A stretch of DNA of 64,000 bases from positions 310,001 to 374,000 of the forward strand of contig CAWCEP010000006.1 in the NCBI GenBank assembly GCA_963794615.1, given 5' to 3'. Positions 1 to 8,904 of the stretch are shown here, piece after piece (within the stretch, counting starts at the first letter, position 1; every line of letters begins with the position of its first letter). Under the pieces are notes generated by a model that saw only the letters and a list, made by a program, of their open reading frames with translations, had not been told where the DNA came from and did no database searches. The position numbers and the translations under genes are program-made. The stretch is from Chersky-840 sp963794615. Its GTDB lineage: Bacteria; Actinomycetota; Acidimicrobiia; Acidimicrobiales; UBA8190.

Positions 1-1
1 G

Positions 2-1360
2 GTGGAGCTCTATCTGCTGGATGCCCGGCAGTCCCACGGGGTCTTCCTCGGCGTCCTGGTGCCCACCGAACCCGGGAGCGACGACGTCTGTATGGCCTCG
101 CTCAGTCGGAAGGTATCGCCGCTCCCCCCCCGCACCGCTCGGGCACGCCAGAACGACGTGGGTGAGTTCATCGAGGTCGACGAGGCCCTCACCCGGATCC
201 TGGGTTGGAACGAGGAGGAGTTGGTGGGCCATTTGTCGCTCGAGTTCATCCACCCCGACGACCACCTGCTTGCCATCGACAACTGGATGGAGATGCTGGC
301 GTCGCGGGCGCCAAGCAGCCGGGTCAAGCTCCGCCACCATCATCGCGACGGGTCGTGGGTGTGGATCGAGATCAACAACCAGAACCTGCTCGGTGACCCC
401 GAGCACGGATGCGTGATCGCCGAGATGGTGAACATCTCCGACGAGATGGCCGCGCATGAGGCGGTGCGAGCCCGGGAGCAGCTGCTTGACCGCCTGGCCG
501 AGGCTCTGCCCGTGGGCGTGATCCAGGTTGACGCCGACGGGAGCGTCGCTTACACCAACAGCCGGCTGCACGCCATCCTCGGCTCGCACCGAGCGGCGAC
601 GATCGACGAGCAGATCGCCATGGTGCAGCCGACCGACCGGACGAGCCTCACCGATGCTTTCGATGCCGTGTTGCAGCGCCGGTCTGACAGCGACATCGAG
701 GTCCGCTTGGTGACGCCGCCGGACGGCGATCACACCGAGCCGCGGCGCTGCCTCTTCAGCATCCGGGCCCTCACCGCCCAGACCAGCGAGGTCACAGGCG
801 CCATCGTCTGCGTGGCGGACGTAACCGAGAGCGCCCGGCTGCGCGACGAGCTGCACCTGCGGGCCACGTTCGACGACATCACCGGGTGCCGGAACCGCGT
901 CACCACTCTGGCGCTACTCGAGGGCCTCCTGTCCGAGACCGATCTGGTCGGCCGGCCCGCCGTGTGCTTCATCGACCTCGACCGTTTCAAGGCCGTGAAC
1001 GACGAGCTCGGCCACGCCTATGGTGATGCCCTCCTCGGCGTCGTGGCCCGGCGATTGCAGCGGGCCGTGCGTGCGGGCGCCATCGTGGGGAGAATCGGTG
1101 GTGACGAGTTCCTTGTGATCAGTCCGGGTGTCACCAGTCCTGAGCAGGCCATGGTCACAGCCATGCGGCTGGCGGAAACGTTCCGCCACCAGGTCCGTCT
1201 CAAGTCCAGGCGGCTGTCGTGCCGGGCCAGTATCGGAGTGGCGTGGTCGGGCGATCCAGACCTCGACGCCGAGGGTCTGGTGGCGATGGCCGACGCGGCC
1301 ATGTACGAGGCCAAGCGCAACGGCGACGGCGTTCCAGTCCTCCACCGCATGGGGGGCTGA
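2..1360 (+). CDS. PAS-PAS-GGDEF diguanylate cyclase
   Basis: Predicted to make cyclic-di-GMP from two GTP. Two PAS-like segments (about residues 50-150 and 160-285; the first has the WNEEELVG...HPDD pattern) precede a GGDEF domain at about 290-450. The active-site GGDEF is intact at residues 366-370, with FIDLDRFKAVND upstream of it. The inhibitory RxxD I-site is lost: the four positions five residues before GGDEF read RAGA. No EAL domain follows and no membrane segment is visible. The frame is open to the window edge and begins at a GTG two bases in, so the true start is probably upstream and the gene is 5' partial. It is one of two GGDEF proteins in a window that also carries PilZ proteins and GT2 synthases. 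Confidence 0.9.
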   Translation: MELYLLDARQSHGVFLGVLVPTEPGSDDVCMASLSRKVSPLPPRTARARQNDVGEFIEVDEALTRILGWNEEELVGHLSLEFIHPDDHLLAIDNWMEMLASRAPSSRVKLRHHHRDGSWVWIEINNQNLLGDPEHGCVIAEMVNISDEMAAHEAVRAREQLLDRLAEALPVGVIQVDADGSVAYTNSRLHAILGSHRAATIDEQIAMVQPTDRTSLTDAFDAVLQRRSDSDIEVRLVTPPDGDHTEPRRCLFSIRALTAQTSEVTGAIVCVADVTESARLRDELHLRATFDDITGCRNRVTTLALLEGLLSETDLVGRPAVCFIDLDRFKAVNDELGHAYGDALLGVVARRLQRAVRAGAIVGRIGGDEFLVISPGVTSPEQAMVTAMRLAETFRHQVRLKSRRLSCRASIGVAWSGDPDLDAEGLVAMADAAMYEAKRNGDGVPVLHRMGG

Positions 1361-1648
1361 GCCCGACGGGTGGAGCTCAGGGCGGCGTGGCAATGCCCAC
1401 CACCAGGTCGCACGATCTCTGCGATGCGGTCCCGCGGCGCATTGCGCCGATCGCAAAGGGTCTAACGGTGGCCGTCCGTCGAATTCAGCACGCGCGGTCG
1501 CAAACGCAGCAATCCAGCACCCCTGCCGACTTGCACTTGCCGAGGGCCGATAGATTCGCTGTGACCTCCGATTCGGAAACGTATCTCGGGGCAGCAGGAG
1601 CTCTTGGTGAGGCTTTCGGGACGGAGCTTGCGGACAAGGGTCCGAGCC

Positions 1649-2560
1649 ATGGCATTTTCACCTCGGGTGCCGTTCGAGGCACGCATTCGATTGCTCTACT
1701 GGAAGAGACGTCAGTCGTGGCGCACTCGGCACCCCATGACCTTCACCCAGAAGATGCTGTGGAAGATGACCAGGGATCGTCGGCCCTTACTCACAACGTT
1801 CGCCGACAAGATCTCGGTGCGTGACTACGTTGCCGATGCCGTTGGAGCCGAGCTGCTCACCCGGCTTTACGCAGCGGTCACAGACCCGGCGGAGTTGGAC
1901 CTGGCTCGGCTCCCTGCGGCGTTCGTCGTAAAGCCGAACCATGCCTCAGGTCTGATATGGATCGTATCGGGCCACACTCCTCCCCTTGGGCAGGGGTCGA
2001 GCGAGTCGCCAAGTCCAGCGCCGGGAATGTTCACGACAACGCGGGACGCTCTCGACATGGACATGCTTGTGGCGACATGTCGTAAATGGCTCAAGTCCAA
2101 CTACGCCGATGTGGAACTAGAGTGGGCGTACCGCAACATCCCACCGCAGATACTGGTCGAAGAGCTGCTCCTGGATGCGCAAGGGCAGATCCCACCGGAC
2201 TACAAGTTCTTCGTCTTCCACGGTCGAGTTCGTCTCGTGCAGGTCGACACGGACCGCTTCGACGGTCACCGCCGCAATTTCTTTCTTCCAGATTGGAGCC
2301 CAGTCGACGCCCAATGGATCTATCCATCCGCGGACCACAAACCACTTCGCCCCGACTCGCTTGATCGAATGATCCACATCGCCGAGGTGCTAGGGCACGA
2401 GACCGACTTCGTCAGGGTCGACCTCTTTGATGTTGCCGGCCGAGTCGTTTTTGGCGAGCTCACCAGCTACCCCGAGGGGCCGTACGCTCCTCCCTTCTCC
2501 CCGGAAACGTTCGACGCACAGCTCGGCCGATACTGGTCCCTCCCACAGCGATACCGCTAG
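1649..2560 (+). CDS. TupA-like ATP-grasp protein
   Basis: Resembles the TupA-like ATP-grasp family found in teichuronopeptide, capsule and surface-glycan loci, whose members are presumed to ligate amino acids or similar groups. Visible signs are FTQKMLWKMTRDRRP near the N-terminus, FVVKPNHASG (a lysine and loop typical of ATP-grasp nucleotide binding), QILVEELL, DYKFFVFHGRVRLVQVD and FVRVDLFD near the C-terminus. Length is about 303 residues, normal for the family. The ATG at 1649 is preferred over an upstream GTG because the protein-like sequence begins there. It stands alone, without the glycan genes that usually accompany the family, and its base composition looks less GC-rich than its neighbours, which would fit transfer. 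The substrate is unknown. Confidence 0.72.
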   Translation: MAFSPRVPFEARIRLLYWKRRQSWRTRHPMTFTQKMLWKMTRDRRPLLTTFADKISVRDYVADAVGAELLTRLYAAVTDPAELDLARLPAAFVVKPNHASGLIWIVSGHTPPLGQGSSESPSPAPGMFTTTRDALDMDMLVATCRKWLKSNYADVELEWAYRNIPPQILVEELLLDAQGQIPPDYKFFVFHGRVRLVQVDTDRFDGHRRNFFLPDWSPVDAQWIYPSADHKPLRPDSLDRMIHIAEVLGHETDFVRVDLFDVAGRVVFGELTSYPEGPYAPPFSPETFDAQLGRYWSLPQRYR

Positions 2561-3040
2561 CTCGCTTTGACCGTCGTCGGATCGCGTCCTGGCGGATCTC
2601 GGAGGATCCACGGTGCGTTGGGCCTGGATCGGTATCTGGCTTGCCCATCAGGCGTCGTTGCTGCTCGCCAGGGGGCCGCCATGGAGGTTCTCAGGAAGAT
2701 TGCGACCACAAGCACGTGGGAAACGACAGGCGATCGCGTGGGGGAATGGCAGGGGAAGGACCGGCTCGCTCCCTGTTGACGGGGGAATTGTCGGAAGCCC
2801 ACCGCCTCACTCACTCACTCACTCACTCACTGACTCAATCGAAGCTGCTTCAACCAAAGCCATCCATAGACAGCTAACGCTACGTTCCCGACACGTCCGG
2901 GGGCCTCGCTTCGATTCTGGCGGTGGCTGGGTGCAACCCCCCGTCTCGCCCTGGAGATCCTTCCGTACCGCCATTTGCTGACACGTTCGGGACGAACGGC
3001 TCTGTTTCCTCGAGCGTCCCGGGCGCGACAACAGAGAGAA
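2561..3040. other. Intergenic stretch without a supported gene
   Basis: About 480 bases between the ATP-grasp gene and the acyltransferase. Open frames here have poor amino-acid composition and no family resemblance. The stretch holds the TCAC microsatellite listed separately and two similar 12-base segments, GACACGTCCGGG near 2889 and GACACGTTCGGG near 2979. A GAAGGTGAGG ribosome binding site for the acyltransferase follows at 3041-3050. Confidence 0.6.
2807..2830. repeat. TCAC tetranucleotide microsatellite (6 copies)
   Basis: Six perfect tandem copies of TCAC, followed by degenerate units TGAC and TCAA. It lies in non-coding DNA about 225 bases before the acyltransferase start. Such tracts can change length by slippage. 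No reading frame or promoter that depends on it is visible. Confidence 0.85.
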
Positions 3041-3055
3041 GAAGGTGAGGTTGCC

Positions 3056-4036
3056 ATGGTCGCAATTGCGGGAAGCATCGATGGCTACGGGGGTGTGGAG
3101 GTAGAGGCGCACGGCCATGGCCACGGGACGGCAGGCATGCTCGCACCCTTGGTGATGCCGCTCTCACGCCGTATCGAGAACGAGCTGGGTGGACCACTGT
3201 TCCAGCGGGACCCGGCGTTCATCGAGCGGCAACTGGCGCTCGTGGCCCGCTACACGAGCTTCTTCTCGCCCGAAGTGAAGGGCCTCGAGAATCTGCCGGC
3301 CACCGGTCCCGTGCTCGTCGTCGGAAACCACTCCTGCCTCATGTACATGCCCGACGCCTGGGTCGTGGGCCAGTCGATCATCAAGCGTCGCGGCCTCGAC
3401 CAGCCTGCGTACGCCCTTGCCTACGACCTCCTCTTCAGCGTGCCCGGCGTGGGCCCGTTCCTGCGGCGGATCGGCGCCATCCCCGCCGGGGGGCGCGAGG
3501 CCGAACTCGCCCTGCAGCAGGGCGCGGCGGTGGTCGTCTACCCCGGCGGCGACGTGGAAGCCTGCCGACCGTGGTCACAACGTGACCAGGTAGACATGGC
3601 CGGGCACAAGGGGTTCGTCCGCCTGGCCCTGCGGGCTGGGGTCCCCGTTGTGCCGGTCGTGGCCCACGGATCGCACCACGCGGTTGTGGTGGTGTCACGG
3701 GGCGAGCGCCTTGCGCGCGTCCTCGGCCTCAAGCGACTGCGGATCAACGTGTTTCCGATCCTCCTGGGCCCATTCGGCCTGACGTCGATCCTCACCCCGC
3801 CACTGCCCTTGCCGGCGGCGATCACGGTGGAATTTCTGCCCGCCCTGAACTGGAGCGGGAGCGGCCCCGATGCCGCGAATGACCCCGCCGTCGTGGACGG
3901 CTGTTACGCCGAGATTACCGGCATCATGCAGTCCGCCCTCGACCGCCTGCGCGCCGACCATCCCCGCCCCGTGATGCGCGGTGTGGCGAAACTGGTCCGG
4001 CGCGCGACCACCCGCGCTGGGAGCGCGACGTCATGA
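3056..4036 (+). CDS. Lysophospholipid acyltransferase-like protein (MGAT/DAGAT-like)
   Basis: Predicted to transfer an acyl chain to a lysophospholipid or glycerolipid at the membrane. The PlsC-like core shows VVGNHSC followed by a conserved Asp in YMPDAW (a stretched HX4D motif), then RRIGAIPAG, VVYPGGDVEA and GVPVVPVVAHG, the order seen in LPLAT/MGAT-like acyltransferases. The N-terminus is rich in His and Gly. The ATG at 3056 follows GAAGGTGAGG at 3041-3050, a strong ribosome binding site, and an upstream in-frame start is rejected for that reason. The stop overlaps the next start (ATGA), so the two genes are very likely translated together. Substrate is not determinable from sequence. Confidence 0.83.
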   Translation: MVAIAGSIDGYGGVEVEAHGHGHGTAGMLAPLVMPLSRRIENELGGPLFQRDPAFIERQLALVARYTSFFSPEVKGLENLPATGPVLVVGNHSCLMYMPDAWVVGQSIIKRRGLDQPAYALAYDLLFSVPGVGPFLRRIGAIPAGGREAELALQQGAAVVVYPGGDVEACRPWSQRDQVDMAGHKGFVRLALRAGVPVVPVVAHGSHHAVVVVSRGERLARVLGLKRLRINVFPILLGPFGLTSILTPPLPLPAAITVEFLPALNWSGSGPDAANDPAVVDGCYAEITGIMQSALDRLRADHPRPVMRGVAKLVRRATTRAGSATS

Positions 4037-5025
4037 CGGACACCCTCGACCCCGTGGTGCACGTCGAGGTCGAGCCCGTCTTCGTGACACTGCCCTCTGC
4101 GAGCGGTCCTGGGAGCACCGCGCCGACTCCCGGTGACGGTGCGAGTCGGGACTCGTCCGAGGGTGGTGGCCCGGTTGCGGTTCCAACTGCCCACCCGGGA
4201 CCTTCCTTCGCCCACCGCCACCGGGTGGCTCTCATCGTCACGACAGTGATCTTCATGGTGGTGGCCTCGGTTGCTGGGGTCTTCCTTTATCAGTGGAACC
4301 ACTCCGGACCCCACCAGCTCTCGTCCGCCACCGCCTACCAGCGGTTCCGCTCGGGAGCCACAGGCGCCTATGTCGATCCCGGGACGTTGCGCCCGCACGA
4401 AGGCGTCTATTCCTACCGCGGTTCGGGGAACGAGCACATCTCGCTCCCTCCGAAATCACAGGTCGAAGGTCCCGGCATTCCGGGGACAGTCAGTTACCGA
4501 TCCGACGGCTGCTGGGTCTGGCGCCTCGACTACAGCGACAGCCATTGGCAGAACGCAACGTTCTGCGCCCGCCACGGCAACCTGGTCGAGGTGGGTCGTG
4601 CCGGGTGGTACCGATGGAACCTCGTGGCTCTGTCCATCGCCGATACTGGCACCTACCGTTGTTCGCCCGAGGTGGCCATCCCGGCCGTGCTGCACCTAGG
4701 GCAGCAGTTCCCCTTTGTCTGTACAGGCACGAGCAGCCCTATCAAGACCGGGGTCGTGACCATGAGGGGGACAAACCGCTATGTGGGTCCGCAAACCTTG
4801 CGGATCGGGGGCACCGACGTGCCCACCCTCCACTTCCGCGAGGTGTCGACCCTCAGCGGCGGACAATGGGGGAGCAACGTCTCCGATACCTGGTTCTCCA
4901 CAGTCAACGGGCTTCCGGTCATGGGGACGTGGAGCACTAAGGTGACTAGCCCCACGTTCTTGGGGACCTCTACGCTCACCGGAGGTGCCAGCTTCACCCT
5001 GAGATCGTCGATAGCTCGTTCGTAA
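4033..5025 (+). CDS. Single-pass membrane protein of unknown function
   Basis: I do not recognise a family. The protein has about 60 N-terminal cytoplasmic residues rich in Pro, Gly and Ser, one hydrophobic segment at about residues 64-87 (VALIVTTVIFMVVASVAGVFLY) and an outside domain of about 240 residues. That domain has Cys at DGCWVW, FCARHG, YRCSPE and FVCTG, which could form two disulfides, and many Tyr, Trp and Ser/Thr consistent with a beta-rich extracellular fold. The start ATG overlaps the acyltransferase stop by four bases, so this is the second gene of a two-gene operon and may act in the same lipid or envelope process. Confidence 0.7.
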   Translation: MTDTLDPVVHVEVEPVFVTLPSASGPGSTAPTPGDGASRDSSEGGGPVAVPTAHPGPSFAHRHRVALIVTTVIFMVVASVAGVFLYQWNHSGPHQLSSATAYQRFRSGATGAYVDPGTLRPHEGVYSYRGSGNEHISLPPKSQVEGPGIPGTVSYRSDGCWVWRLDYSDSHWQNATFCARHGNLVEVGRAGWYRWNLVALSIADTGTYRCSPEVAIPAVLHLGQQFPFVCTGTSSPIKTGVVTMRGTNRYVGPQTLRIGGTDVPTLHFREVSTLSGGQWGSNVSDTWFSTVNGLPVMGTWSTKVTSPTFLGTSTLTGGASFTLRSSIARS

Positions 5026-5237
5026 CCGCTCACCGTCCTGGATCACCGACATAACCGAAGAAGGGGTCCGGTGTCGAACGCATCGGCCCGGTCCAATCTG
5101 CCCGGGTCTTGACCTTCGGCCCTAGACCCGAGGTCTGGACAATGGGAATGTCCTTCTGAGACCTGTCGGTCCGCGACCGTCGGCGACGGTGGGCTGTCTC
5201 AGCGTCCTTCGGCGGGCGAAGGAAGGGGTTTGATCCT

Positions 5238-6164
5238 ATGGAAACGACAGAGCCGGTCAGGACGGCAGAACAGTTCCCGATCGAGCACCTCTCCCTCCAC
5301 GGTCATGACATGAGCTACAGGCGGGCGGGCGAAGGCCCTGTGCTGTTGCTCCTCCACGGCATCGCCGGCAGCTCCCGCACCTGGATCCCCATTATGGAAT
5401 TGTTGCAGAGCGAGTTCACGGTGTTGGCTCCGGACTTCCTCGGCCACGGAGAGTCGGCGAAGCCTCTCGGTGACTACTCCCTTGGCAACCATGCCAGTTC
5501 GATGCGCGATTTCCTGCACCTCTTGGGGTTCGATCGGGCCACGGTGGTGGGCCAATCTTTCGGAGGTGGCGTGGCTTTACAGTTCGCGTACCAGTTTCCC
5601 GAGCGATGTGAGCGTTTGGTCCTCGTCGACGCCGGGGGTCTCGGGCGCGAGGTGAACTGGATTCTGCGCCTTGTGAGCCTGCCCGCGGCCGAATACGTGC
5701 TGCCAGTGGTGTTCCCGGTGTTCATGCGGAGTTGGGGGGACTCGGTCTTCAGATTTCTCGGCCGCCTGGGCATGCACAACGCTGGGGCCACCGAGATTTG
5801 GCGCTCCTACCGGTCGTTGACCGAAGCGGAGAATCGAACGGCGTTCGTCCGTACCATGCGGGCCGTCATTGACCCGGGGGGACAATCGGTTAGTGCCATG
5901 GACCGTCTGTATCTGGCCACACACATGCCCACACTCATCGTTTGGGGCACCAATGATCGGATCATCCCTCTCGCCCATGCCTACAAAGCACACGAGGCCA
6001 TCGCCAACAGTCGATTGGAGGTGATGGAGGGCGTCGGTCACTTCCCGCACGCCGAGAATCCAATCCGCTTCGTCGAGGTCCTGAAGGACTTCCTGCACAC
6101 CACCGAACCCAGCAACTTCACCCCCGAGGGACTGCGCTCCATGCTCCGCCAGGGGACCACGTAA
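5238..6164 (+). CDS. Alpha/beta hydrolase
   Basis: Serine hydrolase of the alpha/beta-hydrolase fold, in the group that includes C-C bond hydrolases, lipases and haloperoxidase-like esterases. The oxyanion motif LLHGIAGSS is near residue 35. The nucleophile elbow GQSFGG places the catalytic Ser at residue 107, an Asp lies in WGTNDRIIP, and the His is in GVGHFPHAENP near the C-terminus, so the triad is complete. Length of 308 is standard. The start ATG follows GGAAGGGG at a proper distance. It is monocistronic, with about 210 bases before it that hold small dyads such as AGACC-CGA-GGTCT at 5124-5136. Substrate is unknown. Confidence 0.9.
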   Translation: METTEPVRTAEQFPIEHLSLHGHDMSYRRAGEGPVLLLLHGIAGSSRTWIPIMELLQSEFTVLAPDFLGHGESAKPLGDYSLGNHASSMRDFLHLLGFDRATVVGQSFGGGVALQFAYQFPERCERLVLVDAGGLGREVNWILRLVSLPAAEYVLPVVFPVFMRSWGDSVFRFLGRLGMHNAGATEIWRSYRSLTEAENRTAFVRTMRAVIDPGGQSVSAMDRLYLATHMPTLIVWGTNDRIIPLAHAYKAHEAIANSRLEVMEGVGHFPHAENPIRFVEVLKDFLHTTEPSNFTPEGLRSMLRQGTT

Positions 6165-6685
6165 GCGGAAGCTGAGCGGCCCCGAATCCCAAGTTGCTTG
6201 CAGTAGCAAGCACGTGGGCAAGATGGCTCCTGGGGTTGGCGGCGACAACCTGCTCCACACGCCGTGTCCGACAGGCCGCCTTCGACACGGCTCCTCACGA
6301 GGCCAACGCTCGAGTGTCAGCAATCCCTCGACCGCCATCTGGCCCGGCGGACGGGGTAGAAAGGCCGGCCGACCTCGCTCGCCAAGCGCCGGTGTCGAAC
6401 CCCGCCGGGGTAGGTTTCGCCCGTGGTGGACGTCGTTCTCAGATGGCGGCGCAAAGCCGGGGAAGGCGACAGGACGTCGCGTGTGATCCGGAGCGGCGTG
6501 GGAAATGAGGCGCAGCAGCTGCCAACTCGTCTACGTGACTCTGCCCTCCGAGCCGGTCGCGTCGCTGGACATACCGCGGGCGGGAAGGCGAGGGCAGGGA
6601 TACAGTCTCGTCACGGAGCCGGTTGGGCCCTCGGAGTCCTTGTCTGCCGGAGACGGGAGGTCAGGGTGCAAGCGGGAGCGGTCTC
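6165..6685. other. Intergenic stretch without a supported gene
   Basis: About 520 bases between the hydrolase and the histidine kinase. Several overlapping open frames exist but all are Arg/Gly/Pro-rich and look like by-products of high GC. I see no family resemblance and no clear regulatory element beyond a GGGAG ribosome-binding-like sequence just before the kinase start. Confidence 0.5.
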
Positions 6686-8059
6686 TTGGCGGGACGGCTG
6701 AGACTTCCCGTACTGCGGGGTCGCAAGATCCGTGCCCAGGGCCCGCCCAGGCCCCGGGGGAAGCCCGCGTTCGATCCTCACGGGCGTGGCGAGCTCCTCG
6801 CTCTGACCTATGCGCTCGGGGGCCTGGCTGTGGCGATCGCCTGGCTCGCCGACCCGCGAGACGTGGGCAATCGGGTCGGTTTGGGGACCCTCTTGGCTCT
6901 TGTCTTCGTGGCGTCGGCAGTCCTGTACGGCCTGAGGAACCACTTACCCCGTTACACCGGGGACGTGGCCATCGTCGGAAGCTTGGTCCTCATCGACCTG
7001 GCCCTCTTCTTCACGAGACTCCACGTGCATCCCGGGCTCCTCAGCCCATTCTTCGTGTGGGTGGGTTTCGTGTCCCCGCTGTGGTTTCCCAGAGTGAAGG
7101 CAATCTTCTACGCGGGGCTGGCGGTGGTGGCTTCGGGCGTCGTCGTCGCCTCGGTGCCCTCTGCGCAAGCGGCCGCGAGTTGGGTCATCACCATGGCCAC
7201 GCTCATCGTGGCGTTCTGTATCACATCGTTCCTGAGTGATGCGCTCGTGGAGCGCGAGCGGTTGGCCGTGGTGGGCGAGATGGCGTCGGTTGTCGGCCAC
7301 GATCTGCGTAATCCACTCAGCGCGGTGTCGAACGCGCTCTTTCTCCTGCGCCACAGCCTCGAAGATCACGTCACCGACGATCAGGAGCGCTACTTCCAGC
7401 TCGCTTGGCGAGAAATCGACAAGGCGGCTGGCATCGTCGAGCACCTCAGCGCCTACGTGCGCCCGGGTGAACCCGTCATCGCCCCCGTGGACCTCAGAGC
7501 ACTCGTCGCCGAGGTGCTCGAGGTTGCTCCTCTTCCATCAGACGTCGAGGTAACCGTGGACGTCGCCGCGGTGACCCTTCTCGCCGACAGGGGCCAATTG
7601 GCCCAGGTATTGACCAACCTGGTCTCCAACGCCTATGACGCCGTGGGAGAGCGCGGTGCGCTGCGAGTCGCCGCCACGATCGACGGCGACGCCGTCTTGA
7701 TCGAGGTCGAGGACGATGGGCTCGGAATCGAGCGGTCCATGGCAGAACGTGTTTTCGAGCCCTTCTACACCACCAAGTACCGAGGTACGGGACTGGGCCT
7801 TGCCATCGTTCGTCGTCTGGTGGAGGGACACGGGGGTTCGGTCGCCGTCGACCTCGAGTCCCCGAGGGGGACACGGTTCTTGGTCAGATTGCCCCACTCC
7901 CTGGTTCCCGCGTCCGGTGATACGTGCCAGCAAGGGTCCGGCGTTCTCGGGTCCGGACCCTCACCGGGACGCGATGTGGGCGACGCCGAAGACGCACCCC
8001 CTCGACGACGCAACGGAGAGCCAGCCGACGTCGCGCCATTAGGACCGAGAACGAACTGA
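6686..8059 (+). CDS. Membrane-bound sensor histidine kinase (orphan)
   Basis: Autophosphorylating sensor kinase. The N-terminal half has about six hydrophobic segments (from LLALTYALGGLAVAIAWLA to ITMATLIVAFCITSFL), suggesting a membrane-embedded sensor. The H-box GHDLRNPLSA has its phospho-acceptor His at residue 205. The catalytic domain has the N-box VSNAYDAVG, then EDDGLGI, FYTTK and GTGLGLAIV, as in NtrB/AtoS-type kinases. A TTG at 6686 with GGGAG upstream is the likeliest start, and the frame is open further upstream. The C-terminal 50 residues are a low-complexity tail. No response regulator is adjacent, so its partner is elsewhere. Confidence 0.85.
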   Translation: MAGRLRLPVLRGRKIRAQGPPRPRGKPAFDPHGRGELLALTYALGGLAVAIAWLADPRDVGNRVGLGTLLALVFVASAVLYGLRNHLPRYTGDVAIVGSLVLIDLALFFTRLHVHPGLLSPFFVWVGFVSPLWFPRVKAIFYAGLAVVASGVVVASVPSAQAAASWVITMATLIVAFCITSFLSDALVERERLAVVGEMASVVGHDLRNPLSAVSNALFLLRHSLEDHVTDDQERYFQLAWREIDKAAGIVEHLSAYVRPGEPVIAPVDLRALVAEVLEVAPLPSDVEVTVDVAAVTLLADRGQLAQVLTNLVSNAYDAVGERGALRVAATIDGDAVLIEVEDDGLGIERSMAERVFEPFYTTKYRGTGLGLAIVRRLVEGHGGSVAVDLESPRGTRFLVRLPHSLVPASGDTCQQGSGVLGSGPSPGRDVGDAEDAPPRRRNGEPADVAPLGPRTN

Positions 8060-8192
8060 CCATGCCGCGAGCGCCGCACCGCTCTCGATCAACTCAGACG
8101 AAAGCCACCGAGGTCGCGCCCGACGTGAGCAACACGCTCTCACCTCACTAAGGTGCCGCCACCGTGGAACACCTTCGTCCGATGGTGCCCGG

Positions 8193-8789
8193 CTATAGCG
8201 GGGACGGCCGGAGGCCGTCGAGCACCATGGCCATCAGGCGGTCGCCCTGTTCGGCGGTGAGCGTGCTGTTCATGCACATCGGCGACACCAGCTGCATGAG
8301 ATCCGCGCCGTCGATGTCCCGCCGCGCCACGCCTGCCTCCTGGGCTCGGCGCAACACGGTGTCGCAGGCCGCCCAGATGCGGTCACGCGACGCTGGCTTC
8401 AGGTCGGGGTTCTTCTCGAACGCCTCGTGCAGCTCGTTCAAGAACGTCCGCTTGGATCGCCCGTAGTCCACGTAGGCCCGCAGCCACGCCTCGAGAGCGG
8501 CCCAAGGCTCGAGCTCGGTGAGGCCTCGCTCGGCTGAGCCGACGAGAAGGTCGACCTCGTCTCGGTAGACGGCCTCGACGATGTCGATTCGCTTGGGGAA
8601 ATGGCGGTAGAGCGTCCCGACGCCTACGCCCGCCTGCTTGGCGATGGCCTCCATCGAGGCACCGCCGCCCTGGTCGGCAAAGACCTTCCGGGCCCCGTCG
8701 ACGAGGCGCTCGTAGTTACGCCGGGCGTCCGCCCGCATCGGCCGGCCGGGCCCTTCTCCGCCAACGCTTGTTTCGAGCTGGCTGCTCAC
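8193..8789 (-). CDS. TetR-family repressor, divergent from the DHA2 exporter
   Basis: DNA-binding repressor. The helix-turn-helix is seen in ASMEAIAKQAGVGVGTLYRHFPKR, about residues 45-70, followed by a C-terminal ligand-binding domain, for about 198 residues in total. The GTG start at 8789 has GGAGGTG nine bases before it; an internal ATG at 8738 is an alternative. It faces a multidrug-exporter gene across a 115-bp gap that contains a promoter and two near-identical 15-bp palindromes, so it very likely represses the exporter, and perhaps itself, until a toxic ligand binds. Confidence 0.9.
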   Translation of the reverse strand: MSSQLETSVGGEGPGRPMRADARRNYERLVDGARKVFADQGGGASMEAIAKQAGVGVGTLYRHFPKRIDIVEAVYRDEVDLLVGSAERGLTELEPWAALEAWLRAYVDYGRSKRTFLNELHEAFEKNPDLKPASRDRIWAACDTVLRRAQEAGVARRDIDGADLMQLVSPMCMNSTLTAEQGDRLMAMVLDGLRPSPL

Positions 8790-8819
8790 GACCCGAGGCA
8801 CCTCCGCTGGAAAAACCAC

Positions 8820-8848
8820 TTGCAAACCGGAGGCACCCTCCGTATAGT
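8820..8848 (+). promoter_or_regulatory. Sigma70-type promoter of the DHA2 exporter gene
   Basis: TTGCAA at 8820-8825 and TATAGT at 8843-8848 are separated by exactly 17 bases, a near-consensus promoter pointing at the exporter start at 8905. Operator copy 1 fills the spacer and copy 2 lies just after the -10 box. Confidence 0.7.
8828..8842. promoter_or_regulatory. TetR operator, copy 1
   Basis: Perfect inverted repeat CGGAGG-CAC-CCTCCG. It sits between the -35 and -10 boxes, where a bound repressor would block RNA polymerase. It matches copy 2 at 11 of 15 positions with the same arm length. Confidence 0.65.
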
Positions 8849-8851
8849 AAC

Positions 8852-8866
8852 CGGAGGAAGCTTCCG
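8852..8866. promoter_or_regulatory. TetR operator, copy 2
   Basis: CGGAGG-AAG-CTTCCG, a 15-bp imperfect palindrome starting 24 bp after copy 1. It covers the expected transcription start of the exporter. The repeat of the same layout makes a chance palindrome unlikely. Confidence 0.65.
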
Positions 8867-8904
8867 CTTCACCCTCCAGATTACCAGCGGAAAGGCCGTC
8901 GTCA

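Noticed and set aside
2860..2945. tRNA-like TTCGATTC segment near 2908
   Set aside because: No pairing acceptor, D or anticodon stems can be drawn around it.
6194..6622. Several short plus-strand frames before the histidine kinase
   Set aside because: Overlapping frames with Arg/Gly-rich composition, no ribosome binding sites and no recognisable family.
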